A stretch of 45,610 nucleotides of DNA from a bacterium. Its GTDB lineage: Bacteria > CSSED10-310 > JAFGSJ01. Under the pieces are notes generated by a model. It was given only the letters and a program-made list of their open reading frames with translations, did not search any database and was not told where the DNA came from. The position numbers were made by a program, and so were the translations under genes. This document shows, one piece after another, positions 15,718 through 24,402 of this stretch. The stretch covers positions 1 to 45,610 of the forward strand of contig JAFGSJ010000096.1 in NCBI GenBank assembly GCA_016934675.1, written 5' to 3'. Each line of letters starts with the position of its first letter. Position 1 is the first letter of the stretch.

Positions 15718-17685
15718 ATGATCACGCGAAATTCATATTCTGCTTTTTTGTTTTTTGTTGCCGTATTATTATTTTGCTCAATGACAAATGCTCAACAAAG
15801 TAGATCAGGGCCTGTTCCTTCGCCAAGTACGGACAGAGGATATCGAACATTTGCATTATCCCAAAATATCATATCTAATGTTCCCTCATATTTATGGCAT
15901 CATGGCTGCGGAAATACGGCATTGGGTATGGTGATTGGTTACTTTGACGGTCTAGGATACGATGATCTTGTAGTCGGTGATGCATCGACCGAGACACCGG
16001 CTGTTCGAGCAATGATTGCCAATGATCATGAAAATACAGACTGCACTGGAGCCCTTCTTGACCACTATCGCGACTATTCATGTCCAAAAGAGATTCAGGG
16101 GGGGAATATTTTGCCTGATAGATCAGAATTGGGGGGTGCACACGCTGATAATTGTGTTGCCGACTATATGCTCACATCGAGGAGTTCAGTCAATAATCCC
16201 TATGGACAGAGCTGGTTTGATGATGTTCCAAATGCTTTTATCGATTATGTGAATCAAGTTGCACCGCAGTATAATCCCATATCTGTAAGTTATATCTTTG
16301 ACGTGAATGCCTGGAATTTTTACAAAGCTGAAATAGATGCTGATCGTCCGGTCGTATTACTCGTTGATAATGATGGTGATGGTGAAACCGATCATTTTGT
16401 GACTGGAATAGGATATGACGATGCCGTAATGGAATATGGAATCTATGACACCTGGGATAATCTCGTCCATTGGTATCAATGGAGAGAAATATCAACTTCT
16501 TATACTTGGGGTGTTTATGGATTTTCGGTATTTAGATTAAATTCATGCATGGATGACATTTATGAACCCGATGACATCTGCCCCCCGAGTAATACGATGA
16601 CATTCGGAACACCGCAGAGTCATATTCTGTGCAATGAAGATTGGGTAAAGTTCAATGCTACGGCAGGCCAGATTTATGACATTGCGACACACAATCTGAT
16701 TGATGACACGCACACAAGAATTACGCTCTATGGTCCTACGTGTACTGACTGGATCGATTCAAATGTGAGTAGTGGAGATGATGGCGGGTCGTGGATTGTT
16801 CGAACACTTAATACCTCCGGTGAATATTTTGTTAAGATAATAGAAGATAATGGTAATTATGGACAAGGAAAGGGGTACGATATTTTAGTAAATGAATACT
16901 CTGATTACAATAATGACTATTGTCCGGGAGCACCCATAACCCAATTTCCTTATAGTGCAATCGCTGACACTCGTGGTCATATTGATGATTTTGATGGGGT
17001 TTATTGTATTAATGCTACCCATAGTGCACCTGATCTCGTCTGGAATCATACAGCCCGTTGCAATCAAACATTACAGATAACGGTAACCCAAACCATGCTC
17101 TTTGATCCAATTCTTTCAGTAGTATCTGATTGCAGCGATCCTTCAGGCTCATGTGTTGCAAGCGCTGATTTAAAGGATGAAACTGATCCTGAGGTTCTGC
17201 AACTGAATGTTACCGAAGGAGTCACCTATTATATGATCATCGATGGATTTTATCCTCGTTATGAAAAAGGTTCATTCATACTTGATGTCATTGAATTGAC
17301 GATGTGCCCTGTTGAAACAGTCCCCAATGGTGAAGGTGGGACCGTTCCCGTAATCCTGTCGGAATCTGGATCTGATATTCAATTTGATTTTGATTATGCT
17401 TCAGGTGCAACCTTTTATAATGTATATCGAGGAAATTTGGACGATCTCATTTTTCTGGGACTCTATAATCACAATACAAAGGTGACTGATAATTCGTGTT
17501 CCGGTAGTCCGGACAATGTGATCATCGATACCACTGGCTCATTATCAGATGCAGACAATTACTATTTTCTCATAAATGGCAACAACGGAACGTGCGAGGG
17601 CTCATCAGGTTCTGATAGCTCTGGTACCCCCCGCGAAAATGGTGGCTTTTGGCCCTCTGGTTCATGCTACTCTTTATGTCCTTAA
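15718..17685 (+). CDS. secreted C39-like cysteine peptidase with PPC-type domains
   Basis: A 655-aa exported protein. Signal peptide: hydrophobic FLFFVAVLLFCSMTNAQQ, cleavage near residue 25. Residues about 40-280 form a papain-like C39-type domain: catalytic Cys in HHGCGNTALGM (Cys64), catalytic His in DHFVTGIGY (His226), and a later YDTWDN that may supply the third residue. Two domains like bacterial pre-peptidase C-terminal (PPC) modules follow (about 285-395 and 400-525). The last about 130 residues begin SGATFYNVYRG and hold FLINGNNGTCEGS, a Fn3-like segment common in secreted proteins of environmental bacteria. The protein ends without a sorting tail. Substrate unknown. The gene stands alone between the zinc-ribbon gene and repeat copy B, AT-rich compared with flanks. 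Confidence 0.78.
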   Translation: MITRNSYSAFLFFVAVLLFCSMTNAQQSRSGPVPSPSTDRGYRTFALSQNIISNVPSYLWHHGCGNTALGMVIGYFDGLGYDDLVVGDASTETPAVRAMIANDHENTDCTGALLDHYRDYSCPKEIQGGNILPDRSELGGAHADNCVADYMLTSRSSVNNPYGQSWFDDVPNAFIDYVNQVAPQYNPISVSYIFDVNAWNFYKAEIDADRPVVLLVDNDGDGETDHFVTGIGYDDAVMEYGIYDTWDNLVHWYQWREISTSYTWGVYGFSVFRLNSCMDDIYEPDDICPPSNTMTFGTPQSHILCNEDWVKFNATAGQIYDIATHNLIDDTHTRITLYGPTCTDWIDSNVSSGDDGGSWIVRTLNTSGEYFVKIIEDNGNYGQGKGYDILVNEYSDYNNDYCPGAPITQFPYSAIADTRGHIDDFDGVYCINATHSAPDLVWNHTARCNQTLQITVTQTMLFDPILSVVSDCSDPSGSCVASADLKDETDPEVLQLNVTEGVTYYMIIDGFYPRYEKGSFILDVIELTMCPVETVPNGEGGTVPVILSESGSDIQFDFDYASGATFYNVYRGNLDDLIFLGLYNHNTKVTDNSCSGSPDNVIIDTTGSLSDADNYYFLINGNNGTCEGSSGSDSSGTPRENGGFWPSGSCYSLCP

Positions 17686-17710
17686 AATGCTTTTTGAATA
17701 TTTAGGAGGG

Positions 17711-17945
17711 TAACTGGAGTATAAGACATCCGGCATGTCGAACCGTAGCATTTATGCGAAGGCTGGCACATGTCAGATATGATCCGTAATTCAGAACATT
17801 CTCGGGAATCGCTAAAAAAACCGGTTTTGTGCGACTCGACACGTAAAGGAGTACTGGTTTTCCTCTGAAGACAAAATTTTTGTGGTTTTCCGTGAAAAAT
17901 GGCGAAATATGCTTGACTTCTCGTTTCTGAAGTGACTCATTTCAC
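17711..17945 (+). repeat. dispersed direct repeat, copy B (about 235 bp)
   Basis: Same orientation as 14264-14500. It starts 25 bp after the peptidase stop codon with the same identical block of about 29 bases, and continues with ATGTCAGATATGATCCGT, a CGACACG motif, CTCTGAAG and GCTTGACTTC. Substitutions are scattered over the rest. It ends about 225 bp before the helicase gene. Confidence 0.75.
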
Positions 17946-18169
17946 TCTACGAGTCAGTATTATAACGATCTCCATTTCTAAGACAGATTCTAAGGATCTT
18001 TCACTACCCTTTGACAGACAATACTTTTTGAGTATAATGTCCTCTGGTTTAGTTGGTGGGACACTGTTTATTATTCCATCGCATCCCTTGCGAGTTCACA
18101 AGGATGTTTTCCTGAATTGGAGAAGCTTCGCATGGGTCAGTGAAAGACGGGGATGAAGGCTAGAAAAAC
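17946..18169. other. leader region of the helicase gene
   Basis: Between repeat copy B and the helicase start. A 74-codon frame (17932-18156) has no ribosome site or recognisable domain and is not called. The promoter for the helicase is presumably here or in the repeat. Confidence 0.35.
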
Positions 18170-21100
18170 ATGGCAGCAATGATCAATTCGATCCATGAAG
18201 GTTGCATTCTGACTGGTTCTCTCTTTAACGAACCGATGCGGGTAGAAACAGTCCGGACTGCCGATGATGGGACGCTGACGGTTGGACTTGTGGGTACTCT
18301 TTCCGAACGCTTTCGGAAAGTCACACTTGCGATTAAAGATCTCGAAGGATTGACTATTCTCGATTCCTTGTTCACGTATAATGGTGATGCGCATTTGCTT
18401 CGTTTGGGCCTTCAGGCTTACTCACTTGGTATCGCTTGGGAATTTGATCCCTATTTTGGGCTTTCGATCTCCAGGGTCGATCCGCTTCCCCATCAGCTCG
18501 AAGCCATTTACGACTATCTACTCAAATTGGCTCGAGTACGTTTTCTTTTAGCTGATGATGCTGGAGCTGGAAAAACTATCATGGCTGGCTTGCTTATTCG
18601 GGAACTTCAAATGCGCGGTCTCGCGGAACGGATTTTGATTGTGTGCCCGGCCAATCTGTCTTTTCAGTGGCAGCGGGAACTCAAGGAGAAATTCAACGAG
18701 AAGTTCTTGGTCTTGAAAGGAAGTGACATTCGCGAGCAATTTGGGGTCAATCAGTGGCTGGAGCAGAATAAAATCATAACTTCTCTCGATCTGGCCAAAC
18801 GTTCAGAGATACTTCCCGGATTGCGTCAGGTTCATTGGGATATAATCATCGTGGACGAGGCTCATCGCATGTCCTGGTCGCCCCCTACCCGCAAGACTGC
18901 TAGATATGCACTAGGAGAACTACTTCGCGACACATCGGACAATATTCTCTTGTTGACAGCTACTCCCCACAAGGGAGATCCGGCGAATTTCTCACTTTTT
19001 CTGCAATTGCTCGATGAGGATGCGTATGCCGATGTCCGATCCATACGTGAAGCCATGGACCGCCGTCGGGCCCCATTTTATCTCCGTCGGACCAAAGAGG
19101 CTATGGTCTACTTCCCCGAACGAAGAGCGGATGGGACCTGGGTTGCTGAACGAATTTTTACTAAGCGCATTCCTCATACCGTCGATTTTCCAATTGATGG
19201 TCCAGAATTCGAGCTCTATCGTGATATTACACGTTTCGTAAAACGACAGAGCGCCAAAGCTGCAGCTCAAAGTGACGATCCCCGCGCTCGGGCTGTAGGT
19301 TTTTTAATGTCCCTCTATCAACGGCGTTTGGCTTCGAGCACATACGCCATGCGGCGCAGTCTCGAAAATCGTGTCCACCGACTTGAAGAGGGTTTGAAGA
19401 GAGCTCAAACTGTGGTCCAGTTGGCCCCACCTGCCCTACCTGATCCGGAAGAGCTCGAGGAAATGGAAGAAGACGAGCGTGAGCGTTTCGAGACGCTTCT
19501 TGATGCCATCACTCTCGCTGGGAACGCGGAACAAGTCAGAGCGGAAATCCAGGAACTTCAAGAGCTGGCCCAACAAGCCCAAGATGTCGAGGAAAATGCT
19601 GCTGAGGCAAAACTGACTAAACTGAAGGATATCCTTCTTAAGGAAGGCTTCTTCGATCAAGCCGAAAAACGGCTTTTAATTTTCACGGAATTTAGGGATA
19701 CGCTCGATTATCTTGTCGAAAAACTCGAGTTATGGGGTTTCGTGGTCGGTTGCATTCATGGCGGCATGAAGCCCGGTTCGCGTGATGAACCAGGTACAAG
19801 GCTCCATTCAGAGCAACAATTCCGTGAGGGCAAAATCCAAATACTCGTTGCAACCGAAGCAGCTGGTGAAGGGATCAATTTACAAGCCTGCAATATTCTT
19901 TTTAATTATGACATTCCCTGGAACCCGAATCGCCTCGAACAACGCATGGGCCGCATCCATCGTTATGGTCAGAGGAAAGATTGTCTTATCTTCAATTTTG
20001 TAGCCACAAACACAATCGAAGGGCGAATACTCCAAAGACTTTTGGAAAAACTTCAGGAAATACGTGATGCCCTGGATGATGATGCGGTTTTCAATGTGGT
20101 AGGTGAAATCTTACCCGCAGCCCATGTGGAACGTGTTCTGCGTGATTATTATGCCGGTAAATTGGGGGATGCCGACCTGGAAGAACGATTGCTCGAGAAT
20201 GTGGATGAAGGGCGTTTCCGGGCAATATGCCAAAATGCGCTCGAAGGCCTGGCAGCGAAAAAATTGAACCTCGATATGTTGATCGAGCGCCGGGCTCGGG
20301 CCCAGGAGCAGCGTGTTGTCCCCGAAACAATCGCTCGTTTCATGCGTGAAGCAGCTGAATATGTCCCCTTTCATATGAAGATCATGGATAATCCACCTTA
20401 TACCTTCGAGCCAACCCGAACGCCATCCGCACTTCAACTGCTCGAGCGTGAACCGGACTGGAAATTCCCCAGAATTGCTACGAGATACCCGCGCTGCACC
20501 ACCGATCGGGAAGCTGCTGAAAAGCATAATCTCGAATGGATTACGCCTGGCCATCCCCTCTTCGAAGCACTGCGCCGTCATACTGTTAATAAAGCAACGG
20601 ACGTTTTTGGGCAGGGCGCATGTTACTATTCCTTGCAACATGAGACGCCGGCGCGGATCGATTTCTACCGCGCCCGTGTGGTGGACGGACTCGGCCAAAT
20701 CGTTCATGAGCGTCTCTTTGCTGTGGAACTTTCCGGATCGAACGAACCCAAACTCCGTGAATCGAACATGCTTGGGAATTTTACACCTGCCCAACCTCCA
20801 GAACACATACCAACAATATCGGAAGAACCCGAACCTTTGACCTGGCTTCATAAAAATGCGCTCCAGACCTTCCTGGATGAAACCCGGCGTGAGCGTATAT
20901 CTGAGGTCCAGCATATCATCGAACATGTGGAGCTGTCCTTAACCGAATTGTTACAACGGGCCGATGAAGAAATTGGCAAGGCGAATGAAGACAAGGAAAA
21001 AGGTGTGACCGGGGCAGAAGGTCGTCTGGTTCAAGCTGAAAACAGACATGCCGATATCATGGCCCGTCGTGCACGACGCAGACAGGAGCTCGAACGTCAA

Positions 21101-21568
21101 AGCGCTCTTTCCTTGCAGGCGATCGAACGAATTACAAGCGTTCTGGTCCTGCCCCATCCGGAACGTGAAACCCCCGAACTCCGCCACATGCGACCCAACC
21201 TGGAAACCGAAGCCGTGGCCATGCGGGTGGTCATTGAACATGAACAAACACAAGGGCGTCAGGTGTGCGACGTCCATGAAAGAAATTTGGGGTACGATGT
21301 GACCAGTCTGGATTTAAAATCAGGCGAATTGAGATTGATCGAAGTGAAGGGTTTGTCTGCTGCTAAAGGAACAATCCTGCTCACACCCAACGAAAGGCGC
21401 GTGGCCGAGGACCGCCGCGATTGCTACTGGCTTTATATCGTCACCGATTGCGCCACCAATCCGATCCTTCAGGAGCCAATCAAAGACCCGGCTCGTTTTA
21501 CCTGGCAGGAAGTCTCCAAGGTCGCCCACTACCGACTCGATGTGAATGAAATGACAAAACCGATATGA
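18170..21568 (+). CDS. SNF2-like SF2 helicase/translocase with C-terminal DUF3883 domain
   Basis: A 1132-aa ATP-driven DNA translocase. Motif I is LADDAGAGKT (about residues 127-136), motif II VDEAH (about 228-232), motif III LLTATPHKGD (about 262-271). A long coiled-coil insert (about 395-500, rich in Glu/Leu) precedes the helicase C domain with IFTEF (about 503), VATEAAGEGINLQ (about 561-573) and QRMGRIHRYGQ (about 591-601). A second charged coiled coil spans about 925-985. The end (about 1030-1120) is DUF3883-like: NLGYDVTSLD...LRLIEVKG, a D-ExK arrangement suggesting a PD-(D/E)XK-type fold. Such helicase-DUF3883 proteins occur in defence loci with DUF1156 methylases and DUF499 ATPases, as here. 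The ATG at 18170 has only AAGG about 12 nt upstream; Met4 is an alternative. Confidence 0.92.
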   Translation: MAAMINSIHEGCILTGSLFNEPMRVETVRTADDGTLTVGLVGTLSERFRKVTLAIKDLEGLTILDSLFTYNGDAHLLRLGLQAYSLGIAWEFDPYFGLSISRVDPLPHQLEAIYDYLLKLARVRFLLADDAGAGKTIMAGLLIRELQMRGLAERILIVCPANLSFQWQRELKEKFNEKFLVLKGSDIREQFGVNQWLEQNKIITSLDLAKRSEILPGLRQVHWDIIIVDEAHRMSWSPPTRKTARYALGELLRDTSDNILLLTATPHKGDPANFSLFLQLLDEDAYADVRSIREAMDRRRAPFYLRRTKEAMVYFPERRADGTWVAERIFTKRIPHTVDFPIDGPEFELYRDITRFVKRQSAKAAAQSDDPRARAVGFLMSLYQRRLASSTYAMRRSLENRVHRLEEGLKRAQTVVQLAPPALPDPEELEEMEEDERERFETLLDAITLAGNAEQVRAEIQELQELAQQAQDVEENAAEAKLTKLKDILLKEGFFDQAEKRLLIFTEFRDTLDYLVEKLELWGFVVGCIHGGMKPGSRDEPGTRLHSEQQFREGKIQILVATEAAGEGINLQACNILFNYDIPWNPNRLEQRMGRIHRYGQRKDCLIFNFVATNTIEGRILQRLLEKLQEIRDALDDDAVFNVVGEILPAAHVERVLRDYYAGKLGDADLEERLLENVDEGRFRAICQNALEGLAAKKLNLDMLIERRARAQEQRVVPETIARFMREAAEYVPFHMKIMDNPPYTFEPTRTPSALQLLEREPDWKFPRIATRYPRCTTDREAAEKHNLEWITPGHPLFEALRRHTVNKATDVFGQGACYYSLQHETPARIDFYRARVVDGLGQIVHERLFAVELSGSNEPKLRESNMLGNFTPAQPPEHIPTISEEPEPLTWLHKNALQTFLDETRRERISEVQHIIEHVELSLTELLQRADEEIGKANEDKEKGVTGAEGRLVQAENRHADIMARRARRRQELERQSALSLQAIERITSVLVLPHPERETPELRHMRPNLETEAVAMRVVIEHEQTQGRQVCDVHERNLGYDVTSLDLKSGELRLIEVKGLSAAKGTILLTPNERRVAEDRRDCYWLYIVTDCATNPILQEPIKDPARFTWQEVSKVAHYRLDVNEMTKPI

Positions 21569-22213
21569 GAGAGAAATGAACAAAAGCATTAGTGAATACA
21601 GAAGAAAAATGATAATGGGGATACTGATAGAAAATCGGGACGCCGACCGCACCACCCATTATGTTCCAAAGGAGAACGTTCAAACATCATGAAACTGAAA
21701 ATATACGCAACCAGTAGTAAGGATATCCGCACCCCATCCTGTGGTGATAAGGATTTGGGCGTATCCGCAACTATCCGCAACCACGTTGGACCAAATCCGC
21801 AACCATGGCAGCCGTTCGGACAAAGAAATATCCAAAATCCCCTCGTTAAAAACATAACAGTTACATCCTGGAAAAATGATTCAAACTGTATAAAGATGAT
21901 TGGTCAGAACATGCACACTGTCTTAGCTTATAAACAAGACATAAACAGGACAAACAGGACATGTCCCAATAATTCACTGACTTTAAGGATATCCGCAACT
22001 TTCCGCAACAAGGATGGGTCTAATCCGATACTTTTCTATCATTATAGGAAAGGAAAAGCCATGTCCTTAGACCAATATTGTAATAAACGAAGCATGGAAA
22101 ATGAAATTTATCTTACCAGTAATGCGAAAACTTTCTTCATGTTTGAAAATATCAGAAAGAACCTGGGAGGAAATTGTAGGTATAAAAAAATATCTTGAGG
22201 AGGTGAAAGCTAT
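21569..22213. other. long leader-like gap inside the defence cluster
   Basis: 645 bp between the helicase and the KTSC gene. Frames are present (38 codons at 21576-21692; 169 codons at 21689-22198) and their ends overlap as ATGA, but the longer one shows no domain, has atypical composition, and contains the repeated motif described separately; I regard it as probably non-coding. The region may be a promoter and operator zone for the five downstream genes. Confidence 0.4.
21725..22009 (+). repeat. six copies of the 10-bp motif TATCCGCAAC
   Basis: Copies at 21762-21771, 21772-21781 and 21990-21999 are exact. Variants are at 21725-21731 (ATCCGCA), 21794-21803 (AATCCGCAAC) and 22000-22009 (TTTCCGCAAC). 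Two pairs are head-to-tail with exact 10-bp spacing, about one helical turn. Two copies sit in the longer context AAGGATATCCGCA. The spacing is like operator or iteron arrays; no bound protein is known. Confidence 0.65.
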
Positions 22214-22426
22214 ATGAACAGAACCCCAGTTCAGTCGAGCAACATTCGGTCAGTCGGTTATGATCCTCTATCGAAGATTTTGGAAGTCGAGTTTCATGGC
22301 GGTGTAATATACCAATATTTTAACGTTCCTGAGGGAATTTTTCTGGCAATGATTAGCGCTTCCTCTAAGGGATCCTATTTACATCAAAACATTAAGGATC
22401 GATATCACCATAAGAAAGTAAAGTAG
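22214..22426 (+). CDS. KTSC-domain small protein
   Basis: A 70-aa single-domain protein. SSNIRSVGYDP (residues 8-18), LEVEFHGGVIYQYFNVP (23-39) and a final GSYLHQNIKDRY (53-64) match the KTSC family, also found at the end of some lysyl-tRNA synthetases; its role is unknown. GAGGAGGTGAAAG lies about 8 nt upstream of the ATG. The stop is 5 nt before the OLD nuclease start, so the two are translationally linked. KTSC genes are often stray cargo, so a role in the defence system is not shown. Confidence 0.85.
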   Translation: MNRTPVQSSNIRSVGYDPLSKILEVEFHGGVIYQYFNVPEGIFLAMISASSKGSYLHQNIKDRYHHKKVK

Positions 22427-22431
22427 CGAAA

Positions 22432-24402
22432 ATGATCGTAAAGACGCTTCATGTTAAAAACTTCCGTTCGATTCTTGATGAACGCATAGATTGTGACAAA
22501 CTGACCGTTCTTGTTGGTCGCAATGGCAGTGGAAAGTCATCATTCCTTAAAGCAATGGAGATTTTCTACGACCCGAAGGCGGCAGTTTGTGCAGAGGATT
22601 TCTATGCCGAGGTTACAGAGTCGGAAATTGAAATTGCAATGACATTCACAAACCTTAGTGATGAAGAAAAAACATTCTTTAAGGATTATCTCGATAATGA
22701 TGATCTATCTGTGGTCAGGATATTTTCTTTTTCAGCAAAGAAGTCAGGCACATATCATGGGATGAAACTTCAACACCAGGAATTCGCAGACATTAGAAAT
22801 GCAGGTGGAAAAACAGAAATCAGAAACAAATACAACGAATTCAGAAAAATCGAAAAGTATTCTGTGCTTCCCCAGGTGCGTAATGCTGATCAGGTCGAGG
22901 AGGAACTTAAGAAATGGGAAACTTCCAATCCTGATCAGTGTCACCGAATGCATGACGATGGTCAGTTCTTCGGGTTTACCGAAGTTGGAAATGGCTATCT
23001 TGGACGTCATACAAGATTTATCCACATTCCCGCAGTGAGGGATGCATCTGAAGATGCAACCGAAGGAAAAGGTTCATGCGTTACCGAAATTATGGACCTA
23101 TTGGTTAGAAGAACACTAGCAAACCGTAAAGACTTCCTATCGCTCAAGGTGAACACACAGAAAAGATATTGCAAAATCATGAATCCAGAAAAACTCACTG
23201 AACTTTCAAATCTTCAAATTGATTTATCAGAGACTTTACAACACTTTGCTCCGGAAGCAAGTGTTTCAATGGAATGGGGAAGGCTTGCGGACATTGATTT
23301 CCCATTGCCCAAAGCTGAAGTTAAACTTCATGAGGATGGGTATAAATCGACGGTCCAGAGGACCGGGCATGGTCTTCAACGTGCGTTTATTTTAACTATG
23401 TTACAGCACCTTGTGGCAGCCAGGAGCGCTGAAGGTTCAACACAAGGAATTGAACAGCCAGAAATAGAAAAAGTTGGTCAGAATGAATCACTACTACCCT
23501 GCTTGGTACTTGGCATTGAGGAACCAGAACTCTACCAACATCCCAGTCGACAACGTCATATGACTTCCGTACTTCTGCAGCTTGCAACTGGTGCGATTCC
23601 TGGTGTTGCTAAGCAGACACAGGTCATATACACAACGCATTCGCCACTCTTTGTAGGTCTTGATAGATTCGACCAAATCAGACTTCTCAGGAAGATCAAC
23701 TCTGGTGCAGGAAAACCCAGGATAACGAGAGCGGTAAAAGCGGAACTTGATGATGTAGCCGAGGAAATTTGGTTATCTAGTGATCGTAAAGGACTCAATT
23801 ATACGGCTGATACACTTCGATCTCGACTTCAGGCTGTCATGACGCCATGGGTAAACGAAGGTTTCTTTGCCGACGTTGCGGTGATTGTCGAGGGTGAGGA
23901 CGATCGAGCTGCAATTCTCGGCGTGGCAATGGCTATGGGATACAACTTTGATAGTGATGGCATAGCGGTTATTCCCTGCATTGGTAAGAATAATCTGGAT
24001 CGACCTTTAGCCATTTTCCGCCGTTTGGAAATACCTGTCTACATTATCTGGGATAGCGATCATGAAGGAAAAGATGCAAATCCAGAGGAAAATCGGCGAC
24101 TTCTCCGACTTATTGGGCAATCGGAAGAAGATTGGCCCTGCGGAGTTAGTAATTACCATGCATGTTTTAAGAAAAACCTAGAAACTACCCTAAAAGAAGA
24201 AATAGGTATAGAAAAATTTAACCAGTTACTATCAGAATTCCAAGAGCAATTCGGTATCCATAAGAAGAAGGATGCTATGAAAAATCCATTTGTTCTCCAA
24301 CGTACTATTGAAAAGGCTGCCGCTGAAGGCAAAACGAGCATTACAATGAAGAAAGTCGTGGAAAAAATAGTTGCCTTAAACCCTAGAAGAGCTTGCTTAT
24401 GA
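22432..24402 (+). CDS. OLD-family ATP-dependent endonuclease (AAA ATPase + TOPRIM)
   Basis: A 656-aa protein. Residues 1-400 form an ABC/SMC-like ATPase: Walker A GRNGSGKSS (29-37), a degenerate signature near GHGLQRAF (about 311-318), Walker B LVLGIEEPELY (about 359-369) and the H-loop YTTHSP (about 400-405). Residues about 480-600 form the TOPRIM nuclease: VIVEGEDDRAAI with its Glu (about 483-494) and IWDSDHEGKD with the DxD (about 539-548). OLD proteins cut or nick DNA and are anti-phage effectors (P2 OLD, GajA). No UvrD-like GajB gene is beside it, so this is not Gabija. It starts 5 nt after the KTSC gene and its TGA overlaps the methyltransferase ATG (ATGA). It is AT-rich (19 G/C of 60 at 22801-22860), unlike the flanking helicase and DUF499 genes. 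Confidence 0.9.
   Translation: MIVKTLHVKNFRSILDERIDCDKLTVLVGRNGSGKSSFLKAMEIFYDPKAAVCAEDFYAEVTESEIEIAMTFTNLSDEEKTFFKDYLDNDDLSVVRIFSFSAKKSGTYHGMKLQHQEFADIRNAGGKTEIRNKYNEFRKIEKYSVLPQVRNADQVEEELKKWETSNPDQCHRMHDDGQFFGFTEVGNGYLGRHTRFIHIPAVRDASEDATEGKGSCVTEIMDLLVRRTLANRKDFLSLKVNTQKRYCKIMNPEKLTELSNLQIDLSETLQHFAPEASVSMEWGRLADIDFPLPKAEVKLHEDGYKSTVQRTGHGLQRAFILTMLQHLVAARSAEGSTQGIEQPEIEKVGQNESLLPCLVLGIEEPELYQHPSRQRHMTSVLLQLATGAIPGVAKQTQVIYTTHSPLFVGLDRFDQIRLLRKINSGAGKPRITRAVKAELDDVAEEIWLSSDRKGLNYTADTLRSRLQAVMTPWVNEGFFADVAVIVEGEDDRAAILGVAMAMGYNFDSDGIAVIPCIGKNNLDRPLAIFRRLEIPVYIIWDSDHEGKDANPEENRRLLRLIGQSEEDWPCGVSNYHACFKKNLETTLKEEIGIEKFNQLLSEFQEQFGIHKKKDAMKNPFVLQRTIEKAAAEGKTSITMKKVVEKIVALNPRRACL

Noticed and set aside
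17932..18156. 74-codon ORF before the helicase
   Set aside because: Overlaps repeat copy B, no ribosome site, and no recognisable protein features.
21576..21692. 38-codon ORF directly after the helicase with ATGA overlap to the next frame
   Set aside because: No real Shine-Dalgarno and no family; too short to support.
21689..22198. 169-codon frame between the helicase and KTSC genes
   Set aside because: No domain, odd composition, weak ribosome site, and it contains the short repeat array; more likely non-coding.
22432..24402. Gabija system
   Set aside because: The OLD protein resembles GajA, but no UvrD-type GajB helicase is adjacent.
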